From positions 2,179,716 to 2,243,715 of the forward strand of contig RPFO01000059.1 of assembly GCA_009746045.1 (NCBI GenBank): a stretch of DNA of 64,000 nt. The letters are read 5' to 3'. Positions 55,501-64,000 of this stretch are shown in pieces. The position numbers were made by a program, and so were the translations under genes. Position 1 is the stretch's first letter. Each line of letters begins with the position of its first letter. The notes beneath the pieces are model-generated. The model did not search any database, was not told where the DNA came from, and saw nothing but the letters and a program-made list of their open reading frames with translations. This DNA comes from Mesostigma viride. Its lineage: Eukaryota > Streptophyta > Mesostigmatophyceae > Mesostigmatales > Mesostigmataceae.

Positions 55501-58500
55501 AAAGCAGAAGCAGGTTTAATGATGACAAGCGGACTTTCTTGGTTGTTTTCTAGACTGTGGGGGCTTGTATGTGCGGTGCCTGTATTCGTCTTTGTTGCCC
55601 ATTGGAAATGTCGTCCCTTCCTGTGGCCTGCTCATAGAGGCTATCAGATGAGCAGATGTTGCTGTGGTGGGGGCCTTGACATGAATGATTTTCGCAAATA
55701 AAAAGTTTCCTATGGGTATTCAAAATGTTCTCAGGTGTTTCTTGATTAAATGTGAGCCAGTCTTAAATTTTCCTTATCACCACAAAGGTGCACACCTTGG
55801 CATCGCAAAGGTCCACAATTTCTTTCCGGGACCTCCGAATGAAGCAGCCACGCACTGGTTTGCTGCGCTTTGCCATTATAGCCTGCGCAACGCCTCCCTG
55901 CATTGCGCCTGACAAACTGGCCGCCACTGCATCCTCCTCACATTCGCCCCTTGTGCCTGCAGCTCCTATGCAGTGCGCAGCTGGGCCAGTTGTTCTCATT
56001 CGAACTCAAGGGAGTGAGCATGACCGCACCGCCGCCCGCGATCCGGGTGCCGTCTCCCCACAGGTGTGGGTCTGGTGCACCACGAATATGTTTTGTTTGG
56101 GTGATAAGCTTGGCAGGCCTGTGGGAACACGGCACTTCCCCCTTGCTGCGTTTTCCCTTCCTCATTCCATCAAGGACGGCGTCGCCCTTCTGTTCCAGTT
56201 GCAGGCATCCGCATCTGGCCGCCTCCCTTGCGCTGGCACACCCTCAACCATCATCGTCGATCGGATGCCTGCCTATGCACCTGCAGGCCAAGCGCTTGAC
56301 CTGGCTTTGGAACTGCATGCTCCGTGGGAAGTTACCTGCATGCCCCGTGGGGTTTGCACCCTTACTGCTTGCACATGCCCCACCTGCACCCCTCCCTTGC
56401 ATGCTGCCAGCCGCATGGTGTTCAGCATAAACCCGCTGCTGCGAGCCGCGCCGGGTCTTGGCGTAAGCGCTTTCGCATCACCGGGGCATGGACTGCTGGC
56501 AACGGCACAGCCAACCAAGGAGGACGTGAGCACGCATGGAGCTGTGTCTAAGAGAGCCCAGGTGTTTGCGACCGACGCTGTCATCACCACCAGCATGGAC
56601 CGCCTGCTGGTTGTCCTCGACAGGAAGGGCGCGCCAAAAGACGACCTGCTGACGCCCAGATGGAGCGCCCAGGGACTTGGTGGCGTGGTCTTCTGCCTTG
56701 CGGTGAACCCCCTGGACCCCAACCAGGTAGGCCTCCTCTTGTCGTGCACAACGCTCGCGTGTGGGCACCTTCGTGCTGTCAATCGTGGCCAGCACCCACC
56801 CTCGCGCCCATACCTGCCCTCAGCCGTGCCTGCCACACTGTATCAGGGGTGCCCGTACCCCAGGGCTCCTCCCTTTCTGGCGACTATGTAGGGCGGGTGA
56901 TGGCTGCTTCTTGGCCTATTTTCCTCGTCTCTGTGAGCGTGCGTTGCACCTGTTGGCCGTGGCACAAGCTGCCTGCTGGCTGACGGTTGCCTCCGCCTCT
57001 AGCTTAGAACTCGGCTCGGCCTGTAAGCTTTCTGCGCAGTAGAAGGAATGCTCACCCAACCCACCCACCACCCATCCGCCCACCTGCTGGGTGCAGGTCG
57101 CGGTGGCGTGCGGCGACGGCACCATCCGCCTGTGGAGAGTCAACCACAAGACCAACCCGTTTCACAGGTAAAGCCCAGCTGTGTTCCTCAGGGGAGGCCC
57201 AGCATGGTCCTACCGACAAGGCGTATTCCTGTCCCCCTGGCAAAGCCTAGCTTCCTTCTACAAACGAGATGTGGTCTGGTTTCCCCATGCCATGCCCAAC
57301 ATTGCGAGCGTGCACGCCAGAGCTGGTGTGCTTGCTCGTAGCATCCAGCATGGTACGTGTAGCATCTTCAACGGAGCCAGCAGCCACGGCGGTTTGCCTA
57401 CATCTGATATGGGTGAATGTGCCCATCCGCCCACGTCTATGTCTCCTCTCCGTTTCGAATCTGCGCATGCTGTGTACGGCTGAAGGCCTTCCTGATGGCT
57501 GAGCAACAACTGAGCGTGCACGCGTGGGGATGGGTTTGAGCGTGTCCATCCGTGCGGATATCCCTTTGTGCACGCGGCAAATTCGTTGGATTTCTTTTTC
57601 TTCCTCTGGCCGCAGCACCCACACACCCACACACCCGCACACACATACAAGTCATGGGTATGCGTCTACCCCGTTAGCCACAGCTTTGGTGCAAAAGAGC
57701 TCAGGAGTTGCCGACCTTCATGTGGGACACGGGTGACAGCGGCTAACGAATGTCTCTTCTTCCCACGCGCATGGCTCCCCTTCCCACGCGCATGTCTCTG
57801 CTTCCCAATGGCAATTTCGCCCGCTCCTATGCCCCTCTTGCTCTTGATGCAGCAAGATTCTGTGGGAGGGCATCCAGGGCAAGGTGACTGTGGTGGCGTG
57901 GCACCCCTTGGACGGCTCCCTGCTGGCATACGGCACCGACGAGGGCTTCATCGGCCTCTACTACTCGGACAAGGAGGTGGGTGCCCTCTTCTCGCATCAC
58001 GCGCACAAGGGGGTAGGTGCCCTACCTTATGTTCACACAAGAGTAAGTGCCTTGTATCACGCGCTCAAGGAGGCGTTTCCCCAGCATGCCATCTCATACT
58101 TCAGACGCATGCATGCGTAGCTTTTCTTGTCGGCACATTGAATCGTGGAAGGTGGCCAACGTGCCATTGAATTCACCAGCACGTGGTGGTATAGGGAGGG
58201 TGGTCGTGTGCACGGTTCTGACCATGTATGCGCAACTGTGTGTACCGTTTTGTGTCTGGGGGTGCCTGTGATCTGGAGGGGAGAAGCAGAAGGGAGCCAT
58301 GGGGCCCAATGTCCTTGCGGATTCCACAAGCAACATGGCTCGCTTTCATGCCCCTCGCTTCTGCTTGCTGCCTCCACCTCCTTGCTGCCACCAGGTCTGC
58401 CTCACGCACAAGGTGCCAGCGCACAAGGAATCCGTCCACAGCCTCAGCTGGCGGCTGGTGGAAACACAAGCCACTGCATGCGCCGCAACGTCTCCTTCAC

Positions 58501-61500
58501 CGCTTCTTGCCGCACCTCTGGCAACCGCCACATCAGCCGACGGGCCGCACGCGCCTTCCCCAGCATCCCAGCTCATGGTGGGCCCCGTTTTGACGCAGGG
58601 GGAGGCATCACAAGTTGTGGGGGAGACAACGGTGCCCCCCGCGCCCTCCCTGGTGCATGCAGTCCTCTACAGCGTGGGACGAGACGGGGTGGCGCTGGAG
58701 TGGGCGGCGCACCTCGACGCGTTTGCTAGCGGTCATCACGGCGCTGCGCCACCAGGCGACGAACGCGCTGTTACCGCGGCACCTGGCGGCCAGGCATGCA
58801 GCGCCACCAGCAGCGCCACCAGCAACGTGAACGGCAGCACCTCCAGCAATGCAGTGATGAAGCGAATGATGGGGGGGGGCGGCGCCAGCATTGCTGCGCG
58901 ATGGGCTGATGCTAGCGGTGGCGTGGCGTCCTCCGGCGGTGCGGATGGCAGCGGCCAGTCGGGTGGAGGCGGAAGGGACGAAGGCCCCTTGGTGAGCGGC
59001 ATGCCGGCATCCGGCACCGAGGGAATGGCTGCGACCTTGCGGCCTGGGGCCATGGCGGGGGATGCCAGTAGTGAGGGATCCCCGCAGGAGGGTGCGGTGG
59101 GCTCAGGCGGTGGCGTGCGGCAGTGCACGGAGCTACGGTGGCGCGCGGGCCGACAGCACAACAAACGCACCCTGGTCGCTGCAGGCTTCTCCGATGGCAG
59201 CGTGGAGGTGTACCACGCCGCCTCGCGGATGGCAGCGCACGCAACACCCAGGGACACGGACGGCGCTGCCCCTGGAAACACCCCTCTGGCAGGAGAGACG
59301 GGTGGCGACCGGGGTACAGGCGGTGGCACCCTGGGGGGTGCATCAACTGATCGGTGGCTGCCCATGGGCGGTGGCGTGGACATGGGTGCGGGCAGTGCCA
59401 GTGTTGCGGGTGCCAGCAGTTCCCGCGTCGCCGCCGCTCCGGCCGAGCTGCCGTGGGTATGTGTCGCTCGCTTCTGGGGGCACTCCAAACGGGTCAACCG
59501 ATTGCGCTGGTGCAGGGGGGGGCCAACAGCCAGCAAGCCACACAAGGAGGATGGGAGGACCGGCTCGTGGGTGGACCATGCGCTGGCCTCGGTGGCTGAA
59601 GATGGCAGCATTAGGGTGTACGATGTCGGCGCTGCGCTCAGGGGGGTGGCGGCTGACCCTCACGGGCTAACAACTGGAGCAGGCCTCAGCGGGCCAACCG
59701 CCCAAGGTGTTGCTGGCACCGGCACGCCAGTGCCGTGGGGGACCAGCGCCCGCGTGCTCACGGGCCACAAGAAGCAGGTGGGTGTACGAAGCAGGGGTGG
59801 GTGGGTGGGCGAGCAACACCGGCCGTGAGAAGCAGGTGTGGGTGGGTGGGCGAGCAACACCGGCCGTGAGAAGCAGGTGTGGGTGGGTGGGCGAGCAACA
59901 CCGGCCGTGAGAAGCAGGTGTGGGTGGGTGGGCGAGCAACACCGGCCGTGAGAAGCAGGTGTGGGTGGGTGGGTGAGCAACACCGGCCGTGAGAAGCAGG
60001 TGTGGGTGGGTGGGCGAGCAACACCGGCCGTGAGAAGCAGGTGTGGGTGGGTGGGTGAGCAACACCGGCCGTGAGAAGCAGGTGTGGGTGGGTGGGTGAG
60101 CAACACCGGCCGTGAGAAGCAGGTGTGGGTGGGTGGGTGAGCAACACCGGCCATGAGAAGCAGGTGTGGGTGGGTGGGTGAGCAACACCGGCCGTGAGAA
60201 GCAGGTGTGGGTGGGTGGATGAGCAACACCGGCCGTGAGAAGCAGGTGTGGGTGGGTGGGTGAGCAACACCGGCCGTGAGAAGCAGGTGTGGGTGGGTGG
60301 GTGAGCAACACCGGCCGTGAGAAGCAGGTGTGGGTGGGTGGGCAAGCAACACCGGCCGTGAGAAGCAGGTGTGGGTGGGTGGGTGAGCAACACCGGCCGT
60401 GAGAAGCAGGTGTGGGTGGGTGGGCAAGCAACACCGGCCGTGAGAAGCAGGTGTGGGTGGGTGGGCGAGCAACACCGGCCGTGAGAAGCAGGTGTGGGTG
60501 GGTGGGCGAGCAACACCGGCCGTGAGAAGCAGGTGTGGGTGGGTGGATGAGCAACACCGGCCGTGAGAAGCAGGTGTGGGTGGGCGAGTGGGCCATACGG
60601 GCCACAAGACGCACGTGTGGGTGTGAAGCAAGAACGGAGGGGTCACGGGCCACAAGAAGCAGGTGGGTCGGGGGTTGGGCGGGCAGCATAGGCCATAAGA
60701 CACCGGTATGCAGCAGGGAGATTAAGGGGGGGGGGAAAGTTCGAGCGGTAGACTGCTGTACCTGCCCGTCGTGGCCTACACCTGATGACCTGCCAGCCTG
60801 GTCAACCTCATAACCTGAGCACGCCCTCGACCTGATCACGCCCTCAACCTGGTCACGCCCTCAACCTGATCACGCCCTCAACCTGATCACGCCCTCGACC
60901 TGATCACGCCCTCGACCTGATCACGCCCTCGACCTGATCACGCCCTCAACCTGGTCACGCCCTCGACCTGATCACGCCCTCAACCTGATCACGCCCTCGA
61001 CCTGATCACGCCCTCAACCTGGTCACGCCCTCAACCTGATCACGCCCTCAACCTGATCACGCCCTCAACCTTATCACGCCCTCAACCTTATCACGCCCTC
61101 AACCTGATCACGCCCTCAACCTGATCACGCCCTCAACCTTATCACGCCCTCAACCTTATCACGCCCTCAACCTGATCACGCCCTCAACCTGAGCACGCCC
61201 TCAACCTGAGCACCCTCTCAAGCTGGAGCGTTGAAAAGGGTACCAAAGGGCAGCTTCGTGCTGCCTTGGCAGGCGCAAGAAGAAGTACTACGAGTATATT
61301 GTTTACGAGTGTATTGTTTACGAGTGTATTGTTCTGCGTTAGTGTTGTACTACGAGTGTATTGTTTACGAGTGTATTGTTCTGCGTTAGTGTTGTACTAC
61401 GAGTGTATTGTTTACGAGTATATTGTTCTGCGTTAGTGTTGTACTACGAGTGTATTGTTTACGAGTGTATTGTTCTGCGTTAGTGTTGTACTACGAGTGT

Positions 61501-63898
61501 ATTGTTTACGAGTGTATTGTTCTGCGTTAGTGTTGTACTACGAGTGTATTGTTTACGAGTGTATTGTTCTGCGTTAGTGTTGTACTACGAGTGTATTGTT
61601 TACGAGTGTATTGTTCTGCGTTAGTGTTGTACTACGAGTGTATTGTTTACGAGTGTATTGTTCTGCGTTAGTGTTGGACTACGAGTATATTGTTCTGTTC
61701 TGCGTTAGTGTTGTACTACGAGTTTATTGTTTTGTTCTGCGTTAGCACAGCCACGCTGCATCCCGCCTGCGGTTACCCTTGGACGAAGTGGGCGGCTTTG
61801 TCCACCGATACCGACGCCCTTTCCCATTTGTTTCGTCCTTCCCTTCTTCTCCCTTGTGTCCTTCTGCCTTGTGCCCTGCCTTGCCTGGTTCCCCAATGGT
61901 TGCGTGTGCACGTGGGGCCCCACCCCATGCCGCACAGATCATCAGCATTGAGTGGCACCCACAGGACGCCGGCTTGCTGACGTCATGCGGCTCTGACGGC
62001 TCCGTCATGGTAATGTGCTGATGTCATGCTGATGTGTTGATGTCATGTTGATGTGCCATTGTCGTGGTAAGCGGAGTATTAGCTTGTCCCATTATGCTCT
62101 TCAGCTTAGCGATTCCAGGCCATGACAATCCAAAATGCCATGGTAGGATGATGATGTTGATGATTATGATGGCTTTAGCTATGCTTGCTTCGTGCCAACT
62201 GGTCTTTAATATTTCCTTACAACGATTATGTAAACGAGTATCAACCATTAAATGATCTTCTTACAACTTCCAAAAGGTCTGCTTGCGTGTCAATGCGGGG
62301 CTGACGGCGGCCAGGTGTGGGACGTGCGCCCTGACCCGGCCGCGTGCCTGGCGAGCTGCGATGCGCTGCACCAGGGGCGCGTGATGGCATTGGCGTGGAG
62401 CCCCGTGTCGCCAAGTGTCGTGCTGAGTGGGGGTGACGACCAGTGCGTGCGCGCGTGGGAGTTCACCGCACCCAGCAAGAGCCGGGGCACCAAGGGGGCG
62501 GGCGCGGGCGTGGGCGGCAGTGCCAGGAGTGGGGCCGCGGAGAGGCAGGCCCACAAGGCTGGCCAGGGAGTGGCAGCTGATTCTGGCAACGTGCAGGCGG
62601 AGCCCATGAGTAGCGAAACAGCGCATGAGGGGGCACCCACCCTCAGCAACAGTGCATCAAAGGAAATGCCTGCTGGACAGGGTGATGTAGGAAGAGAGGC
62701 GCCGCAGACAAATGTGCCTCAGCCGTTGACATCTGGTGACAGCCGCGCGGGTCCTTCACCCCGTGAAGCCAGTGCTGGCGTCCCTGTTGCAGAGGGGGTT
62801 GTCGCCCACACGAGCGCGGCGGTGCCACCTGTCAGCATGGCGCCAGCCATGGGCGACGTGCATGCAAGTGCAGGTGGCCCCGCTGATCACGCGGCACTCT
62901 CTGGTGTGCGTGGTGAGGAGGCAGACACCTCAGCAGGGGTTGCCAGCACTAGTGGTGCGCCAACGCCCATGGCCACGGCAGGTGTTGTAGCTGTCGACGC
63001 ACCTGCAGCGGGTAATGCGGCGGCTGATGCCCTGCGGAATGCGGTTCCCAACGAGACAGCTGCGCGCCGTGGGGCCGTTTCCCAGGCGGTGACGGATGCA
63101 GGCGCGGGTGCGTCCACAGAGGATGGCTCGAGCCAGCCCGGTGGCCAGGCGGGCCACCTGGCGCACACGAGTGCTGTGGTGGGCTCCCTTCCCACGGTTG
63201 CAGATGCGGCCTCCGGTGGGTCCCAGAGCCAGCCTCCACCGCCAGCTCCCCCGTCGTCATCAGCCAGCAGCAAGCGCAAGAAGAAGGGGGGAGCGGAGGG
63301 AGGCCGGTCGCTGGTGCCAGCACCGGACCCTGCCGTGTGGCTGCGGGGGCACGCGCAGGCGGCATGCTTGGTGGCGACCGAGCGGATGCTAGCAATCAAC
63401 CAAGACTCTGCGTGGCTTGCCAGGGGAGGACTGGGTGGTCGCGATGACCCATCATCCACCGCAGGGGGAGGGGGGGTGCCCTCGCAAGGCGCCACCATAG
63501 CGGGCCGCAGCGGTCTCAAAGCCACCGCCGCCCATGGCCTGGGGTCCCTGGCGGTCCCTGGCGCAGCGATGGACGCGGTGGTGGATGAGGAGCGGGTGCT
63601 GAGGGAGGAAGGGGCGGCGGGGGGGGATGCAGGCGGTGCAGGGGCAGGGGCTGGCCGAGTGTCGCTGATGCGAGCGGCCACGTTGGCCATGTGGCGCGGT
63701 GACATCAGCGGCGTGCTTGCGGCGCTGGCCCATGAGGGGTTTGCTACCAATGCAGGGGAACAAGCGGGTGGGGTTGCCACTGGTGGCAGCACTGGCTTGC
63801 TTACGGGCGACTGGGTCAGCTTGAGCGTTTGTGCGGGGCGTGACGTGTGGGAGCGCGTCGTGAGGGCGTACGCGCGCCAGCTGGAGGCGGCGGGGGAG
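25483..63898 (+). CDS. GEMIN5: Gemin5-like WD40 protein gene, 13 exons in view (3' end outside)
   Basis: Gemin5 recognises snRNA precursors and the m7G cap with tandem WD40 propellers and delivers them to the SMN complex. Exons 25483-25577, 26496-26570, 27358-27412, 28113-28354, 52387-52485, 52976-53410, 55963-56013, 56205-56726, 57097-57167, 57853-57976, 58395-59777, 61938-62009 and 62315-63898 all have GT-AG borders and join in one frame of 1,602 codons. The order of motifs follows Gemin5: IVCLAPSP / LVVGSEDGSI, SRMVFSINPL, ITTSMDR, LGGVVFCLAVNP / VACGDGTIRLW, VTVVAWHP / LAYGTDEGFIGLY, ISIEWHP, and a MWRGDISGVLAALA ... YARQLEAAGE start of the helical dimerisation region. Alternatives are other WD40 proteins; the SMDR and GTDEGF signatures argue against them. 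Ala/Gly/Ser-rich inserts and repeat-filled introns are unusual. Confidence 0.78.
26496..26570 (+). CDS. GEMIN5: Gemin5-like exon
   Basis: 25 codons, ASADRSVRVWDGSG to LILKGHK: the end of one blade and start of the next. Acceptor CACAG, donor GTGGGT, both phase 0. Confidence 0.75.
27358..27412 (+). CDS. GEMIN5: Gemin5-like exon
   Basis: VEVSAICTSRLGAFSAAS plus one base of the next codon. Acceptor GGCAG, donor GTGAGG. It joins in phase to the exon at 28113. Confidence 0.6.
28113..28354 (+). CDS. GEMIN5: Gemin5-like exon before the giant intron
   Basis: Encodes GADAVVIHAPW ... GDASGKLLVWSG and SPIVCLAPSPIK. The last segment is the first strand of a WD40 blade that is finished only by the exon at 52387. 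Acceptor ATAG at 28109-28112 after a pyrimidine-rich stretch; donor GTGCGT. Confidence 0.72.
28355..52386 (+). other. Giant intron 4 of the Gemin5-like gene (24,032 bp)
   Basis: Bounded by donor GTGCGT (28355) and acceptor CAG (52384-52386). Both sides are phase 0, and joining them makes SPIVCLAPSPIK run into AAELVVGSEDGSIKVVNALS, a normal WD40 blade. About 98% of it is the 41-bp array. Confidence 0.78.
28828..52374 (+). repeat. 41-bp minisatellite array, about 575-580 units, 23.5 kb
   Basis: The unit begins CCGTGTACCACCC and ends ACACCTTGCCA (41 bp; C17 G7 T9 A8). Three sites vary: GTGT/GTGC, TGCGC/TGCCC and CATCG/CATCA. Length variants are a 31-mer (10-bp loss between CCACC repeats, over 30 cases), a 33-mer (8-bp loss between CACC repeats, at about 33.7, 35.9, 38.5, 40.2 and 46.2 kb) and 40-mers (GCGC to GCC, e.g. 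31.89, 32.1, 42.13, 47.3 kb). No forward frame has a stop, and no AG occurs. Block duplications are visible within it. Confidence 0.97.
52387..52485 (+). CDS. GEMIN5: Gemin5-like exon after the giant intron
   Basis: 33 codons, AAELVVGSEDGSIKVVN to SLTSHEGG, completing a WD40 blade. The acceptor CAG lies 10-12 nt after the last array base; donor GTAAGT. Confidence 0.78.
52976..53410 (+). CDS. GEMIN5: Gemin5-like exon
   Basis: VQCLTWLPP ... LLASAGKDRKIVVWRSS is a full blade, with an insert between its first and third strands (52.99-53.12 kb) and a Ser/Ala-rich tail. Acceptor GCCAG, donor GTGCGT, phase 0. Confidence 0.77.
53484..54196 (+). repeat. 27-bp minisatellite in intron 6, about 26 units
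   Basis: Unit GACGTCTGTGTTGGCC plus GCATGGACAGG with G/A and T/G variants. Because 27 is a multiple of 3, it leaves long open frames on both strands, with 9-residue periodic peptides. It lies between donor 53411 and acceptor 55962. Confidence 0.93.
54197..55962 (+). other. Rest of intron 6
   Basis: About 1.8 kb without a WD40-like segment or other motif. A small unseen exon cannot be excluded, but the flanking exons already join in phase 0. Confidence 0.45.
55963..56013 (+). CDS. GEMIN5: Gemin5-like micro-exon
   Basis: 17 codons, LLCSAQLGQLFSFELKG, the closing strands of a blade. Acceptor CTGCAG, donor GTGAGC. Confidence 0.7.
56205..56726 (+). CDS. GEMIN5: Gemin5-like exon
   Basis: Contains SRMVFSINPLL, AVITTSMDRLLVVLD and LGGVVFCLAVNPLDPNQ, the most diagnostic Gemin5-type segments here. 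The acceptor TTGCAG at 56204 gives phase 0; a shorter exon start nearer 56410 is possible. Donor GTAGGC. Confidence 0.75.
57097..57167 (+). CDS. GEMIN5: Gemin5-like exon
   Basis: VAVACGDGTIRLWRVNHKTNPFH plus two bases. It continues the blade begun by the previous exon. Acceptor GTGCAG, donor GTAAAG. Confidence 0.8.
57853..57976 (+). CDS. GEMIN5: Gemin5-like exon
   Basis: KILWEGIQGKVTVVAWHP to LAYGTDEGFIGLYYSDKE. The phase-2 junction with the previous exon makes Ser. Donor GTGGGT at 57977 is echoed by two similar sites downstream. Confidence 0.82.
57977..58060 (+). repeat. Threefold repeat of a splice-donor neighbourhood
   Basis: GACAAGGAGGTGGGTGCCCT at the real donor is followed by CACAAGGGGGTAGGTGCCCT (58002 onward) and CACAAGAGTAAGTGCCTT (58036 onward). 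Confidence 0.6.
58395..59777 (+). CDS. GEMIN5: Gemin5-like large exon with low-complexity inserts
   Basis: 461 codons. WD40-type segments (VPAHKESVHSLSW, LYSVGRDGVALEW, LVAAGFSDGSVEVYHA, HSKRVNRLRW, LASVAEDGSIRVYDV, ARVLTGHKKQ) are separated by long Gly/Ala/Ser-rich inserts, for example around 58,800-59,100 and 59,220-59,430. Acceptor CACCAG, donor GTGGGT. Confidence 0.83.
59778..60640 (+). repeat. 41-bp minisatellite in intron 11 containing donor-like sites, about 20 units
   Basis: Unit GTGAGAAGCAGGTGTGGGTG plus GGTGGGCGAGCAACACCGGCC (41 bp). Each unit repeats the exon-end/donor sequence AAGCAG|GTG and the G-rich run GGTGTGGGTGGGTGGG. A fuller copy of the exon end, ACGGGCCACAAGAAGCAGG, recurs at 60645. 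Confidence 0.93.
60812..61217 (+). repeat. 17-bp minisatellite in intron 11, about 24 units
   Basis: Unit ACCTGATCACGCCCTCA with A/G and GATC/GGTC/TATC variants, directly after the 41-bp block. Confidence 0.93.
61286..61746 (+). repeat. 47-bp minisatellite in intron 11, about 10 units
   Basis: Composite unit with two internal CGAGTGTATTGTT half-repeats and TCTGCGTTAGTGTTG. The first and last units are divergent. Confidence 0.92.
61938..62009 (+). CDS. GEMIN5: Gemin5-like exon
   Basis: 24 codons, IISIEWHPQDAGLLTSCGSD to GSVM. It completes the blade started by TGHKKQ. Acceptor CACAG, donor GTAATG. Confidence 0.82.
62315..63898 (+). CDS. GEMIN5: Gemin5-like exon: last WD40 blade, linker, start of helical domain
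   Basis: 528 codons. VWDVRPDPAACLASC and RVMALAWSP ... VVLSGGDDQCVRAWEF end the propeller. About 320 residues of Ala/Gly/Ser/Pro-rich linker follow, with a basic SSKRKKKGG patch at about 63265. Then come CLVATERMLAI, MWRGDISGVLAALAHEGFA and VWERVVRAYARQLEAAGE, matching the start of the Gemin5 TPR-like dimerisation region. Acceptor GGCCAG, donor GTGCGT at 63899, so the gene runs past the window. An earlier in-frame acceptor is possible because the frame is open upstream. Confidence 0.8.
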
Positions 63899-64000
63899 GT
63901 GCGTGGCGGCTTTTAGACTGATGCGGGGACGTTGGCAGATTTACTGCGGGGTGTGTGGGGTGGCAGGTTGTGAGCATCTATGGGGCGCGATGTCTTGGCA
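63899..64000 (+). other. Start of the next intron of the Gemin5-like gene
   Basis: Begins GTGCGT. If read through, the frame meets a stop at 63914-63916, which supports splicing because the dimerisation and C-terminal domains are still missing. Confidence 0.55.

Noticed and set aside
55788-56891. Single 367-codon ORF taken as one exon
   Set aside because: Its first part is not WD40-like, and a good donor (GTGAGC at 56014, other frame) and acceptor (TTGCAG at 56204) lie inside. Only 56205-56726 fits the gene.
59660-60839. Minus-strand ORFs of 252-390 codons with a THPHLLLTAGVA-type repeat
   Set aside because: Shadows of the intron-11 41-bp minisatellite.

Overview
This is a nuclear, eukaryotic, repeat-dominated window. 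A GC-rich, intron-rich WD40 gene with Ala/Gly/Ser-rich inserts, many minisatellites, Ty1/copia-type elements and LINEs with restriction-like endonuclease domains fit a green alga (Chlorophyta, perhaps Chlamydomonadales). That assignment is an inference; the sequence names no species.

Layout. (1) 1-17.8 kb is a cluster of three related copia-like retrotransposons. Copy 1 (+) is cut by the left edge. Copy 2 (-) has lost RNase H, and an ORF upstream of its gag is split by a 1,753-bp hAT-type DNA transposon (8957-10709) with 8-bp target duplications. Copy 3 (+) is nearly complete but frameshifted. All three share an odd pol layout: integrase, then a retropepsin-like domain with DT(Q/N)A in place of DTG, then RT and RNase H (the last absent in copy 2). 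(2) 18.0-23.1 kb is a graveyard of non-LTR elements: an 824-bp insertion with a 13-bp target duplication, a YADD reverse transcriptase, a decayed RT and a C-terminal restriction-like endonuclease. Five sites share a 3' hairpin plus TTAA-rich tail. (3) 23.1-25.4 kb has no recognised gene and ends in a 272-bp tandem duplication.

(4) From 25,483 to beyond the right edge lies one host gene on the + strand, which I identify as Gemin5-like (snRNA/cap-binding WD40 protein of the SMN complex). Thirteen GT-AG exons join in one frame into 1,602 codons without a stop; the 5' and 3' ends of the gene are not in view or not resolved. Its introns are full of minisatellites. Intron 4 (28355-52386, 24.0 kb) is almost wholly one 41-bp array of roughly 575-580 units. 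Intron 6 carries a 27-bp array. Intron 11 carries three successive arrays (41, 17 and 47 bp).

The central observation is the intron-4 array. It is open in all three forward frames for about 23.6 kb, so it imitates a giant protein gene, yet it sits inside an intron that splits a single WD40 blade. Its sense strand contains no AG dinucleotide from about 28,799 to 52,376, and it ends about 12 nt before the acceptor AG. It therefore looks like an extreme AG-exclusion zone that can grow without creating cryptic 3' splice sites. Other arrays in the same gene appear to have been seeded from splice junctions: the first intron-11 array repeats the exon-11 donor.
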